A stretch of DNA of 64,000 nucleotides from Dromiciops gliroides (taxonomy: Eukaryota > Chordata > Mammalia > Microbiotheria > Microbiotheriidae), in the NCBI RefSeq assembly GCF_019393635.1, contig NC_057862.1, forward strand, positions 679,878,314-679,942,313. Direction: 5' to 3'. Below the pieces are notes generated by a model. It was not told the DNA's origin, made no database searches, and was given only the letters and a program-made list of their open reading frames with translations. Shown piece by piece: positions 40,641 to 52,205 of the stretch. Numbering within the stretch: the first letter of the stretch is position 1; every line of letters begins with the position of its first letter. A program made the translations under genes and the position numbers.

Positions 40641-42420
40641 ATTTTTTTTAATAAAATCTAGTTCAATTCCCTCTACTAATGCAGGGTTTAGGAGGGAGTA
40701 TATAACACAGTTGGGAGTAGGTGTGTGAAGGGGAAGAGGGGGAGAAGAGAGAGGGTGTCACTGATTTGTGTGGCTACAGAGACAGGAGATGACATCTCAG
40801 ATATGGAAAATGGTTAATGGTGCAGTTTATCTGGAATTTAGATTGTGTAAAAGGAAAGACTATGAAATAAGAGATGTAGATTGAAGGCAAATTATAGTCT
40901 TTCATGAAGTTTATGTTTTGTCCTAGAGGTCATAGTGAGCAATTGAAGGTTTTTGAGGAAGGCAGTGACAAGGTTAGACCTGTAGGCTTTAGGAAGATTA
41001 TTTTGGCAGTGTCATAGATGATAATTGCAGCAAGGAAAGACTGAAAAGGATACAAATCAGGATACGGTTCAAAAGAAAATTCTCTGTTTGGGCTTTTGCC
41101 TGATTAAGGAAGTGAAACTCAGGACAAAGAGAATTTTAAAACTTTATTAAAGTTAATTAAGGTAGCAACAGGTTGACCTGACTGGTTGATCACTGATGGA
41201 CAGCAATGTCTTCAAGATGGTGCCAGCATTTCTTGATGACTTTAGGTCTACATCAGTAAAAGGGCATGGGCTTCCTGACGTAGGAGTATGTGACAATTTC
41301 CAGGTACAAACAAGTAGGGGGATGACTTAATGTGGCGAATATCAGGTAATGCAAAGCTGCAGACTGAAGTGACTGACACTGATTGATCAGTAGGTTTGGG
41401 AACAGTGGGTCACTGAGTCAACCTAACTTTCAATAATTCTGTTACAATAATTCGTGTAATAGGAAATGAGAGCCCAAAGTAGGCTAGTAGCCACAGGAGT
41501 AACAAGAAATGGATAGAGAAGAGTTATATTGTGGAAGTTTTGGTAACTGGCTATGGGAAGGGGGTGGGGGGGTAAAAGAATGGGAAGTGTTACATTATAA
41601 GCCTGAGCGCCTGAGAAGTAGCCTCAGTAACCACAGGAAATTTAGAGAAGAGAAAGTACAGTGGAGAAAATGATTACTTCCCATTGGGATATGTTAAGTT
41701 TGAGATAATGACAGGTGAAGATATTCAGCAGACAGTTAGACATATAGGAGAGTCCTAGTGGATTTCTTTTGTTTGACTGGGCTCATTTTGATGGGCAATG
41801 GAGGTTGGCGTTTAGGAGGGGACTAGCCAGAGTAGTACCAGGAAAAGAAAACAAAGAAAATAGGAGCATTGCAGCATTTTTTTTATAAAGAGCACAGACA
41901 AGAACAGAATAAAGTTTAGTACGAGATATAGACAAGCAAGATAACTTTGATGCTAAAGTGTTGAATTGATTAAATAATTTTGAATAAATATATGTTGTAA
42001 GTAATAGGAAAAAATACATGCTGTGTTAACAGTTGGTCTGGGTTCAGTAGCACAGCCTCATAACTTTGGACCTTGAAGGCTGTCTAGTCCAATCCATTCG
42101 TTTTATAGATGAGGAAACTGAGGCCCACTTCTCCTTTCTCTCTAGGCTGCATCTCCTCCCCTATGCCGCAGCTCTTCACCCTGAAGCCTCAGCCCAGCCC
42201 TGGAATTCACACATTAGAAGTACCCTCTGTCTCTGTTTCCTCTCCCTCTGATTGGATGGTTCTTCCCAGAGCCTCCATGGGGGAGGGGGAGCATAGTTTT
42301 ATTTATTATTTTGAATAATCTTTAATTGTGTTAATTGTTTTAATTATATGTAATTATTTTTATTTACTTTAATTTAACATTTTAATTATGTTTTAATTAT
42401 TTTAATAAACATTTTTATTT
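40641..42420. other. Ancient repeat interrupted by about 0.4 kb of other sequence
   Basis: 40.87-41.06 and 41.44-41.78 kb follow the same ancient consensus (GGAAGATTATTTTGGCAGTG). The stretch between them does not. 42.3-42.42 kb is very AT-rich. Confidence 0.35.
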
Positions 42421-42650
42421 CATGTTTTCAGTTTTAAATCCTATCCTTCCCTCCTTCCTTTCCTCCCTCCCTGGGGTGGTAAGCAATCAGATATAGATAA
42501 TACATGTGCAATTATGTAAAACATTGCCATATTAAGTCATTTTGTATCAGAAGACTCGAATAAAAGAAAAAATTGAAAGAAAGTGAAAAACAGCATGCTT
42601 CAGTCTGTGTTCAGTCGATATCAGTTCTTTCTCTGGGGGTGGATAGTATT
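42421..42650 (-). mobile_element. L1 3' UTR fragment
   Basis: CAATTATGTAAAACATTGCC and GCATGCTTCAGTCTGTGTTC are reverse L1 3' landmarks, nearly the same as in the copy at 43.15 kb. Confidence 0.8.
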
Positions 42651-43075
42651 GACATGGGGCTTAGGATAAATCAGAAGAAGTTTCTCCTGTGAGAAACAAA
42701 ACCAAAGATGACCAGATAACAGGACAGACATATTGAGGAATCAAGGGATTATTAAAGTTCAGACTGACCAACCAGATATCAGGAAAGACACACCTAAGAA
42801 GTAAAGGGAGATAAAATTCTATAGCAGAAAAGTCAGTTAGGTGTGGCTACTTATCTGACCTGAGCTAGGAAACAGAGATAACCCCAAGGGTCAGGACCAT
42901 CATTTGAAAAAAATCCCTCTGAACTCTCAGGAATATGACAAGCATCCAAGCTTTTTGAACCCCATCCAAAAGGGAACTTTCCAGTTTTCAAGTGGACATC
43001 CCATCTATCCTTTATAAAACCTTTTGCCTTCCCTCTGTTGCTTAATAAATGCTAGTTGACCAACTGACCAGAGAA
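42651..43075 (+). mobile_element. Possible fossil solo LTR
   Basis: Non-L1 sequence with a TTTATAAAACC box (about 43011) and TTAATAAATGC (about 43041) spaced as in a short LTR. The ends are not clear and no flanking duplication is visible. Confidence 0.3.
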
Positions 43076-43149
43076 GTTAGGTGACTTGCCCAATGTCACA
43101 CATAGTGTTACAGCCAGCATTCACACCCATATCTTTTCATTTATTTCAT

Positions 43150-43800
43150 TTATTTATTTAAAGTTTTGAGTTCCAAATTCTATCACTCTCTCATTCCCTC
43201 CCTCCCTATCCTCTCCCCTCTCCAAGTCTGCAAGCAATCGGTAAAGGTTATACATGTACAATTATGTAAAACATTACCATATTAGTCATTTTACATTAAA
43301 AAAACCTCAAGTAAAAAAAAAAGAAAGCACAAAATAACATGCTTCAGTCTGTGTTCAATCAATATCAGTTCTTTCTCTGGAGGTGGAGAGTATGGTTCAT
43401 CATTAGTCCTTTGGGATTGTCTTGGATCGTTGCATTGCTGAGAGTAATTAAGTCATTCGCAATTGCTCATAGAGTGATAATGCTGTCACTGTGCACAATG
43501 TTCTCCTGGTTCTGCTCATTTCACTATACATAAGTTCATATGAGTCTTTCCAGGTTTTTCTGCAATCATGCTGCTTGTCATTTCTTATAGCACAATAATA
43601 TTTTATTACAATCATATACCACAGCTTGTTCAGTCATTCCCCAATTGATGGATATTCCTTCAATTTCCAATTCTTAGCCACCACAAAGAGTTGCTATAAA
43701 TATTTTTGTACAAATTTTTTTCCTTTTCTCTTTTTCACAGTTACTATTGTTAACTATTTCCTTCCATCCTATTATCTTTCCCATGATATCACACCCACAT
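43150..43800 (-). mobile_element. L1 3' end fragment
   Basis: Reverse copy: TTGAGTTCCAAATTCTATCA, GTTCTCCTGGTTCTGCTCAT, CCCCAATTGATGGATATTCC, GAGTTGCTATAAATATTTTT in the proper order. Confidence 0.9.
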
Positions 43801-43899
43801 CTTTTGACTCCAAGTTCAGGAGTCTTCCACCTTATTTCTTAAATATTCTCCAGTGGGGTAAATGTAACTTCTGTAATCTGAGCTATCTAGTATAGGACG

Positions 43900-44052
43900 C
43901 ATCATAGGTTAGGACTGAAAGAGATTTCAGACATTTTCACAGGTGAGGAAAATGAGGTCAAGAGAAATTAAATTTCTTGCCCTAAGCCTCTGAGGTAGGA
44001 TTTGAACCCAAGATTTGATTCCAACTCTAGGGTTCTATTGATTATGCAACAC
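43900..44052 (-). repeat. MIR-like fragment
   Basis: GAGGAAAATGAGGTCAAGAG and GAGGTAGGATTTGAACCCA mark a degenerate reverse MIR. Confidence 0.6.
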
Positions 44053-44262
44053 TTGTTCTTGTTTTTGAGTCATGTCTGACCCTGGTTTTCTTGGCAGAGA
44101 TACTGGAGTGGTTTGCCATTTCCTTCTCCAGCTCATTTTACAGACCAGGAAACTGAGGTAAACAGGGTTAAATGACTTGCCCAGGGTCACACAGTAGTTA
44201 ATCAGTGTCTGAGGTCAGATTTGAAGTCAGGTTCTCCTGATTCCAGGGCCAGCACTCTATAC
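44053..44262 (-). repeat. Long-type marsupial SINE
   Basis: TGGAGTGGTTTGCCATTTCC block plus a head with GTCAGATTTGAAGTCAGG. Confidence 0.85.
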
Positions 44263-44416
44263 ATCTGGACACTCTCAACAACTGAACTGAAAGCAGCGTC
44301 AGGATAACCTCCAAGTTAGGATTGTTGAATGTAAGCTCTTTGAGGAGAGGAACTGCATGTCTTTTGTCTTCATATCCCACCGCACCCTGCCATGGTGTCT
44401 CAAACATGAATGAATG

Positions 44417-44580
44417 GGGGGCAGCTAGGTCACAGTGGTGACCTAGGTCACAGCACCAGCCCTGGATTCAGGAGGACCTGAGTTCAAATCCGGCCTCAAA
44501 CACTTGACACACACTAGCTATGTGACCCTGACCCTGGGCGAGTCACTTAACCCTCATTGCCCCACCAAAAAAAAAAAAAA
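44417..44580 (+). repeat. Short-type SINE with rearranged head
   Basis: Forward copy in which CTAGGTCACAG occurs twice within the A-box region and GACCCT is doubled further on. The A tail runs into (GGAA)n. Confidence 0.88.
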
Positions 44581-44777
44581 GGAAGGAAGGAAGGATTTAT
44601 TAAGTGCTTATTGTGTCCAAAGCATTATGCTAAGCAATGTGAATCCACACAGTAGGCCTTCCCCTATAAGGTCCCAGCTGTCCATCATCTGGGGGTCCCC
44701 AGGTCTTGGGGTAGCCACTGCCAGGCAGATGCCCATGCCTCTTCTTTAATGCCACTTCCCCTGCTAGACTCATAGCA

Positions 44778-44912
44778 GTGGGGCAGCTAGGTGGCACAGT
44801 TGATAGAGCACCAGCCCAGGAGTCAGGAGGACCTGAGTTCAAATCCGGCCTCAGACACATAACACTTACTAGCTGTGTGACCCTGGGAAAGTCACAACCC
44901 CAATTGCCTCAC
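44778..44912 (+). repeat. Short-type SINE
   Basis: Forward copy, head GGGGCAGCTAGGTGGCACAG, ending CCAATTGCCTCACTGA. Confidence 0.92.
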
Positions 44913-45081
44913 TGATGTTGAACCACATGCTGGTGCCGAGGACTTTCCCTTGTGGGTCTGCAGCATCTGCGGTTGTAGCCCCTGCAGAGATGCTTCCTGG
45001 GATGATGACCATGAGGGCCAGGCTGAAGGCAGGACCGGTGGTCTGGGCTCGGTCGCCAGCTCCCAGCGCTATGGTGCCCAT
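44913..45081 (-). pseudogene. Possible Y-box protein-like fragment, very uncertain
   Basis: A reverse frame ends GKVLGTSMWFN, resembling KVLGTVKWFN at the start of the cold-shock domain of vertebrate Y-box proteins, preceded by an Ala/Gly/Thr-rich stretch. A SINE begins right after the match, so no more of the domain is visible. About ten residues agree; chance is possible. Confidence 0.2.
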
Positions 45082-45715
45082 CTATCTGCTCACGGGTAGC
45101 AGTTGGTCAGTGGTGAGAGAAAAGACCCTATTTGGACTCTTCTTGGAGTCCTAGGGACAGGGCAAGTTTTGTTTCAAGCCCCATGACTTGGTTGCTCCCC
45201 CCATCAACCTCCCAGCAGCGGGCTGCCCAGCACACAAGGCTCTGAGGAGCTGAGGCCCGAGCAGGACATGGAATGGGCCCGTGCTTTGTGGGAGCAGAGC
45301 TAAACTGGGAGTTCACCTTGAGGGGCCCAAGCTGATTCCCACGTGACCCCGATGTTCAAACCCCAACTTAAGTTTTGTTTCTTGACCAGTTATGTATGTT
45401 TATGTATGTTAACACAGCACTGTCCTAGTGAGGAATGGGGACATTCTTGCCCTGAATAAGGTTAAGGCTTAGTGTTGCGATCTGATTGGTCAACTGGTAT
45501 GATCTGATTGGTCGACTGATACAATCTGATTGGTTGTTACAGTTACCATATATGGGAGGTTGGTACTATATGCTGTAATTAGTTGTTTTTGTAATGCTGT
45601 AAAATGAGAACTGTAATGTAATTGGTCAAGAGGGACCCTTGGTGGCAATAAATTACAGTGCAGGACCTCAATTCAGGGCACTCTCCAGCGCATTCAGAAA
45701 AGTACCCATCTTCTT

Positions 45716-45867
45716 TTTTCTTTTTTTTTAGTGAGGCAATTGGGGTTAAGTGACTTGCCCAGGGTCACACAGCTAGTAAGTGTCAAGTGTCTGAGGCCGG
45801 ATTTGAACTCAGTTCCTCCTGAATCCAGGGCTGGTGCTTTATCCACTGCGCCACCTAGCCACCCCAT
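45716..45867 (-). repeat. Short-type SINE, 13-bp perfect duplication
   Basis: Direct repeats TACCCATCTTCTT at 45703-45715 and 45868-45880. Confidence 0.95.
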
Positions 45868-45896
45868 TACCCATCTTCTTGAAGATGAATAAAGAA

Positions 45897-46048
45897 TGGG
45901 GCAGCTAGGTGGCGCAGTGGATAGAGCACCAGCCCTGGATTCAGGAGGAACTGAGTTCAAATCCGGCCTCAGACACTTGACACTTACTAGCTGTGTGACC
46001 CTGGGCAAGTCACTTAACCCCAATTGCCTCACCAAAAAAAAAAAAAAA
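45897..46048 (+). repeat. Short-type SINE, opposite to its neighbour
   Basis: Direct repeats AGATGAATAAAGAA (45883-45896) and AGATGAATAAAAAA (46049-46062). With the previous SINE it forms an inverted pair about 30 bp apart. Confidence 0.95.
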
Positions 46049-46134
46049 AGATGAATAAAAAAGCCTTCACCCACCCTCTGCTGCCTGCTTGGATTCTTTT
46101 AGCTGCTATTGAGCTGTTAGCTTCGTTTCTAACA

Positions 46135-48284
46135 GCAGGAAGCCGACCCTCTCTCCACAATAATTTCTCCCCTCAGTGATGGCTGTAGGGGCTGAACTAG
46201 AATCCAGTAGAAGGGACTAAATACTTGTTGGTTGACATTGATTAGAAGGGCCAAGGCAGTGTGGTAAAGTAGAAGCAGAATGACCTTGGAGTCACAGGTG
46301 GAATTGGAACTCAGGTCATCTGACTTGAGAGTCAGTGTTCTTTCCACTTCCATGAGCCCATCCCTCCTGCCGACCCCCAACCCCATTTAAAAAAGAGTCC
46401 CTCTTCTGGGCTCCAAGCTTCTCCCAGAAATGCTATAAGGCACCTGCCTCTGAGGCTGAAGCTCAATTCTGACACACACTGGCTGCATGACTGTGGGTAA
46501 ATCACTTGCCTTCTCATTTGTAAAATGGAGGGGTGTATGGGATGATCTCAAGCTCAAACGCCTGTAAATATCATCCTCCTTTTGACAATTGAAAAATAGA
46601 ATCTCAGAGAGGTCAAAGGACTTGGCTGAGGTCGAACAGCTAAGGAATGTCGGAGTCAGTGCTCACAGCCGGGAGGACCAACCTCAGGTGAGACTCTGCT
46701 TCTGAGAGGCCACGCTGAGCGAGAGGGGTTGTCTATACTTCAGAGAGATGAGGAGCCAAGGGCCCGCAGGGGCCACAAGCCACAACGACTCTTCACTTAC
46801 CTTAGGCTGAGCCCACAGAGCCAGAGGCTATAGGGGGTGAGCAAGCGTAGGGATGGAGGCATTTCTGGGGCCCTGGAGAAAAGGGACAAAGGGAGGCCTT
46901 AGACTTTTTAATGTTGCCTCAGACCAGGAAGGATGAGGCTCGTCTTCTATCAGTGCCACTGTGAGACATCCTGAGGCGGCTGAGGGCATCGGTCCTCAGT
47001 GACTTTACTTGCTCACAAGGGTGGGTATGTCAGTGCCTAGGGAAGCCATCCATCTTTCCACAGAATGCCAGAGTCGAGACAGATCTTAGAACAAGAATAT
47101 TTTCATTGCCAGGGAGGTGAGTCCACAGAAGGTCAGACCCGGGTGGAATGTCAGAGGTGAGAGAGGTCTTGGAGGGACCTTAGAAAAGAGAATTTAGAAT
47201 ATAAATAGCTTGGAGGAACCTTAGAATATAGAATTCAGAACTAGAAGGAACCTTAGAACTTGTCGGAAACTGAGTCTTGCCTTCATTGGACAGATGGTCA
47301 TTTTTGGCTCAGACCAATGTGATTTCACAAAATGGGGGAAAATATGTGGAAATGCCCTCTTCTGATGGGGATCTAGAATTCCCTGTAACTTAGGGTCTGA
47401 GAGCAGCTTCTGGGGCCCTTAGACGGGAAGTCACTTGCCCAAGGTCAGGGGACTTACCCCTAGTCTTCCTCCCTTTCCCAACGCCAGCACCACCAGCCTT
47501 CCATCCAGGATATATCATAAAGGCAGCCAGGAAGAAAGGCCAGAGGCTCACGTGCTCTGGGGGTCCATGAGGAGCGGGGAGAGGGAGGGTTTCGGTTTCC
47601 AGCTTCCAGCAGTGGGATCCGGGCCCCGGGGACGCTTTGGTTTCGTTTCTCTGGAATCCTCTTGTTTTTTGGCATCTGGTCATCTTTCCCTGAGAGCCCA
47701 CGGGCAGGGGCTCAATTCCACCGCTAGGTGGCAACAAAGCTTGGAGATCGCCCCATCCCTCGATGCAGACTCTGCGATCTTTGCAATGGGAAGAAACCTG
47801 ACAACCCACAATTTTAGAACTGCGAGCTTCACGCACCCTCATTTGACACCTAAGGATCCCGGAGCCTAGGGAGGGCAACTCCTGAAGTCATGGCAGCTCG
47901 GGAGTGTCTGAGGCAGGGTCTTTGACCCCCAAGGGAGGCTCTCTACCCACTGCCCCACACTGCCAAAACATGCAGACCCTAGCAGAATCAATGCTGTTCA
48001 CACTGTCTCCCTGACTCCAGGGGCCTCCTCTACTGGAAATTAGCTTATTTTGCAAGAACACAATGGTGAGGAGTGGGGGCAGGGGACGCTTAGGAGCCTG
48101 AATTGTCAACATGCCCCATGAATCCAGACCCTGTGTCATTCAACTCTTATTATGGTACCCAGCACTGGGGGAGTGTGGGAGCATGAGGCAGTCATTGCCT
48201 CAAGAAGCTGATGTTTTAGTAGAGGGAAATAAAACCCAAGTGTTAGAATTATAGAATTACAACTGGTATCTTAGAAGTCAGGAC
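46135..48284. other. No gene recognised; MIR-like pieces
   Basis: MIR-like fragments at about 46440-46540 and 46590-46690. 47.4-47.9 kb is GC-richer with open frames on both strands but no domain. Nothing else supportable. Confidence 0.35.
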
Positions 48285-48482
48285 AGCTAGGTGGCAGGCT
48301 CAGTGATGGAGTACCAGGACTGGAGTCAGGAAGACTCATCTAACTGATTTCAAATCCGGCCTCAGACACTTACGAGCTGTGTGATCCTGGGCAAGTCACC
48401 TAGCCGTGTTTGCCTCCATTTCCTCATCTGTAAAATGAGCTGGAGAAGGAAATGACAAACCATTACAGTATCTCTGAAATAA
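48285..48482 (+). repeat. Long-type marsupial SINE
   Basis: Forward copy with GTGATCCTGGGCAAGTCAC and CTCATCTGTAAAATGAGCTG. Confidence 0.85.
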
Positions 48483-48501
48483 CTTAGAAATCACCTAGAT
48501 A

Positions 48502-48670
48502 TGGGGGCAGCTAGGAGGTGCAGTGGATAAAGCACCTGCCCTGGATTCAGGAGTACCTGAGTTCAAATCTGGCCTCAGACACTTGACACTTCCTAGCTGT
48601 GTGACCCTGGGCAAGTCACTTAACCCCCATTGCCCCACCAAAAAAAAAAAAAGAAAGAAAGAAAGAAAAA
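48502..48670 (+). repeat. Short-type SINE, 14-bp perfect duplication
   Basis: Direct repeats AGAAATCACCTAGA at 48486-48499 and 48671-48684; A-rich GAAA tail. Confidence 0.95.
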
Positions 48671-48687
48671 AGAAATCACCTAGACAG

Positions 48688-48866
48688 CAGCCTCAGACTC
48701 AATTAGAAATGGCCATTAAAACCTACAAAAAGATTCCTGTGGGTTGCACATTGACTTAGAAAACCACATGTTAACATTATCTGTGCTCTATTGTATTTTT
48801 ATTTGTTAAATATTTGCCAACTACATGTAAATCTGATTAGGGCATTGCAAGGCTCCATGTCTGACA
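48688..48866 (+). mobile_element. hAT-like non-autonomous element, copy 1 (family B)
   Basis: CAGCCTCAGACTCAATTAGAAATG at its start (shortened: CAGCCTCAGACTCAA) and CCATGTCTGACAG at its end are degenerate inverted ends. The internal GACTTAGAAAACCACATGTT block is shared by eye with copy 2 at 53.9 kb. Confidence 0.5.
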
Positions 48867-49062
48867 GTTGCTCTAAACCAACTCCCTCATTTTGCAAATG
48901 AGGAAACTGAGGCACAGACAAAGTAAGGTCACTTAAGTGGTGAGTAGTAGAGCCAGGATTCAATTGTAGGTTCTCTGCTTCCAAATTCAGCTTTCTTTCC
49001 ACTGGACTGGTCAATCTACTAGTATTTATTAAGCACTTACTATATGCCAAATCTCCTCTGTT

Positions 49063-49302
49063 TTGTTGTTCAGTTGTTTCAGTCATGCTCCACTCTCTGT
49101 GACCCCATTTGGAGTTTTCTTGGCAAAGATACTAGAGTGGTTTGCCATTTCCTTCTCCAGCTCATTTGACAGATGAAGAAACTGAGACAGTTAAGTGATT
49201 TACCCAGGGACACACAGCTAATAAATGTCAGAGCCCAGAATTGAATTCTGGAAGATAAGTCTTCCAGACTTTAGGCCACTCTTTCCAGCCATCTAGCAGC
49301 CC
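49063..49302 (-). repeat. Long-type marsupial SINE
   Basis: TTGTTGTTCAGTTGTTTCAG tail, TTTGCCATTTCCTTCTCCAG block and degenerate head. Confidence 0.85.
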
Positions 49303-50242
49303 TTAACTTAGAATTCCAATTTTTTGAAAGCTTTTCAAGGAGTTTGGAAATTATGAATATTTGAGGATGGTGGCTGTTTTTATTATGACTCAAAGCATCA
49401 TAGATAGAATACAACCTTCTTGTCTGGGAAACGGGTTCAAGACCTGCCTGTAATAGATGCTAGCTGTCCCTTAACCTCTCAGTGCCCCCAGGAAACTCTC
49501 CAAGACTCTAAGCACAGAGGAATTGCAGATCTGAATCAACACGGAGAAGTTTCCTCATGGGGAAATTCCCCCACAGCAGTGAAATCCTTCACATCTGGAC
49601 CAGAAATTCCCCACTGATGAAACTGTAGGACTGAATCCAACAACTTTGCCCTTTTTTGTATGAAGTCATACTTTGGTTACCTCAGTTTCTCTGTTTGCAC
49701 AGTAGAGGTGTGGTCAGGGGATTGGGGATGCCTGGAAATGTGTCTAAGGCTTCTTGGAGGTTTGATGGAAGGAGTCCTAGATTTGCAAGTCAAATATCCT
49801 GAATTTGAATGCCAGCTCATTTCCTTATTGGCTGAGTGACCTTTGCCCGGTCATCTGTCTGACCTTCGGTGGGCCTGAGTGACCTCTGAGGCCCCTTCCA
49901 GCCTGACAGCTGTAACCTGGGGATCTCGTCAGCCCAAGGTATGACTAGGGCCACTCGTCATAGGATAATGTCACCCAGAATCCCATGGGCCCAGAAGGAT
50001 TGACCTCCCTAGGGTAGTGGGGGTCTGTCTCATGGGACAAACAGATATCACAACCCAATGTGTCTGTGTGGAAGCCAGAGGGGGACATTCCCCTCATCTT
50101 TGCTATTAAAATCTTACAGATGTCTCCCCACCCCACCCCCTCTTCTTCTTCTTCTTTACACCCCCCCACCACCACCTCATGCTAGTTTGCTGTAAGCACT
50201 AGAAGGGCAGGGTCTGCACCGAATGTATGATAACTTCTTCTT
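49303..50242. other. No gene or clear repeat
   Basis: MIR-like words near 49.8-49.9 kb only; a (CTT)n stretch near 50140. Confidence 0.3.
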
Positions 50243-50366
50243 TTGGTGAGGCAATTGGGGTTAAATGACTTGCCCAGAATCACACAGCTAGTGTTAAGTA
50301 TCTGAGGCTGGATTTGAACTCAGGTCCTCTTGACTCCCTATCCACTGCACCACCTAGCTGCCCCAA
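50243..50366 (-). repeat. Short-type SINE
   Basis: Reverse copy with a small internal deletion in the head. Confidence 0.88.
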
Positions 50367-50689
50367 CAGTACCCTTCTAAGAGAGATGGAGACTGGACTG
50401 AGCTTGTACTTCTATAGGAAGCTCAGCTACTTGCAGTGGTTTGGAGTTGCCTAGGGCACTGAGATAGGTTAAGTGACTTACCAGGGACCAAGAAGATGCA
50501 TCAGAGATAGGGCTAGAACTCTGGTCTTCCCGTCTTTAAGACTGGAGCTCTATCCACTAGGCTACCCTATCTCTACCCTTCTCCATACTGCAGTAACTAT
50601 CTGGCATCACCTGCCTGCACAGGTGTCCTTTCTCCCTTGGCAGAGCAAAAGTCCCCCGTAGGGGTCGAGGACTGCTTCCTTCTCATCTC

Positions 50690-50904
50690 CCTCTCATTCG
50701 AGGGGCTCTCGCATTTTGCAAAGTATGTATTTCAAAACATCCCTGTGAAGAAGGTTCTACAGGCATTATCTTCCCCATTCTATAGAGGAGAAAGAGGCCA
50801 AGTGACTTGCCCAGAGTCACACAGCAAAGAAGGGTTAGGGGAAGGATTTGAACCCAGGACTACTTATTCTAAATCTAGTGCTCTATTAATCCTTGCTGCC
50901 TCTC
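50690..50904 (-). repeat. MIR/THER1-type SINE
   Basis: CATTTTGCAAAGTATGTATT tail, AAGTGACTTGCCCAGAGTCA, head near 50885. Confidence 0.8.
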
Positions 50905-51370
50905 CTACAATATTTCTTTCCTAAACTAGACCACCTCCCGAATTGTTACTGCTCTCTTTCTCTTTGAATTATTTTGTCTTCACTGACATGTTAATATGAT
51001 ATGTTGTATCTCCCTAGTAATAAGTAAGCCCCCTAGGGCAGGCACTAATTTTATCTTTGTCTCCCCAACAAAAAACACAGTAGTTACTTAATAAATGTTT
51101 ACTGAGTTGGATTGGGTGTTAAATCTGCTCTCTTTACACAACACCCCCCCCCCCACATATACCTCATGGCAGTGGGTTGTAAGCAATACGAGGGCAGAGT
51201 CTGCACCGAATGTATGATGACTACTATCTGTGCAATGCTGGGCACTAGTAATGATGATAGCTAGCCTGCATCTGGGGCATTTTGGGTTTGCAAAGCACTT
51301 TCGATGTCATCTAATTTCGACCTCATAACACCCTGTGAAGATCTTATGGCCTCCTCTTAGAACTTCAGTC
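50905..51370. other. L2-like tail and unassigned DNA
   Basis: AGCCCCCTAGGGCAGGCACT to TTAATAAATGTTTACTGAG at about 51027-51110 is L2-like. A poly(C) run sits near 51150. Confidence 0.4.
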
Positions 51371-51523
51371 TGGGGGTGGCTGGGTGGCGCAGTGGATAGA
51401 GCACCAGCCCTGGAGTCAGGAGTACCTGAGTTCAAATCCAGCCTCAGACACTTAACACTTACTAGCTGTGTGACCCTGGGCAAGTCACTTAACCCCAATT
51501 GCCTCACTTAAAAAAAAAAAAAA
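51371..51523 (+). repeat. Short-type SINE
   Basis: Forward copy; direct repeats AGAACTTCA at 51359-51367 and 51524-51532. Confidence 0.93.
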
Positions 51524-51532
51524 AGAACTTCA

Positions 51533-52019
51533 TTCATTCATAAGATGGTCCTGCTGAGAGGGGGCAAAGGGCCTGGAGAGGAAGGGGGCAGAATGGAAAC
51601 CCATCATGGAAAGAACAGCCCAGCTGGATTATATGGATGAGCAGTGAGGGTGGGGGTGAGAGAGCAGGCAGCTTCCCTGACGATGCACGAGAGATTCTGG
51701 CTGTGGTGAGCCGAAGGAGGAAAGCTAGCCAGGGTTTGGGAGGGAAGCTCACAGAGTCGGTTTTCTGTTGGCATAGCAGCAAGTGCTCAGCCCCTCCATG
51801 AGTCTGGCTGCCCCACAGACTTTCCCCAGTGGAAATTTCCTGGGGAGCCTGATGGGTAGAGGAGAGATAGGCTGGTCAGCTGACCAAAGAGAGGTGCTTG
51901 AGTTTCAGGCCGGTGAGACTCTCCGGGTCTCCACAGGGTTTATAGGAGCCACTCCATTGGGCCAGAATCCATCCCTTTGAGCAACCTTTGGCTTCTGGGC
52001 CATTGTGCATCAGCCCTCA
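51533..52019. other. No gene or clear repeat
   Basis: Unassigned intergenic sequence. Confidence 0.3.
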
Positions 52020-52205
52020 TTCCAGTCAGTCAACAACCATTACAGAATGGAAAGCACCTACTATGCTCCAGATACTAAGTTAAGCACTGGGGATGAAAAG
52101 CAAGGCCCAAAACAGCCCCTGCTCTCTTGGGTCTCTCAGTATAATGGGGAGAGACAACATGTACAAACAAGGTATATACAGGACAAATTGGAAGTAAGCA
52201 ACATA
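52020..52205 (-). repeat. Old L2-like tail
   Basis: AAAGCACCTACTATGCTCCA and AAGCACTGGGGATGAAAAGC are reverse tail landmarks. Confidence 0.45.

Larger units (their letters stand above)
45407..46134 (+). mobile_element. Fossil LTR with three CCAAT-box repeats, carrying two SINEs
   Basis: Ends TGTTA...TAACA, three ATCTGATTGGT repeats (about 45479-45534), then GCAATAAATTAC (about 45645) and GAATAAAAAAGCC before the end. It looks like a solo LTR of a retrovirus-like element; ends are tentative and no flanking duplication is seen. SINEs at 45716 and 45897 interrupt it. Confidence 0.5.

Noticed and set aside
45863-46074. Frames reading LVSVKCLRPDLNSGPPDSRAG-like peptides (core phrase DLNSGPPDSRAGALSTVP) at many loci
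   Set aside because: Translations of the SINE itself; the same peptide recurs at every reverse copy.
47390-47880. GC-richer block with open frames on both strands as a possible gene
   Set aside because: No splice-site series, conserved domain or start context could be supported by eye.
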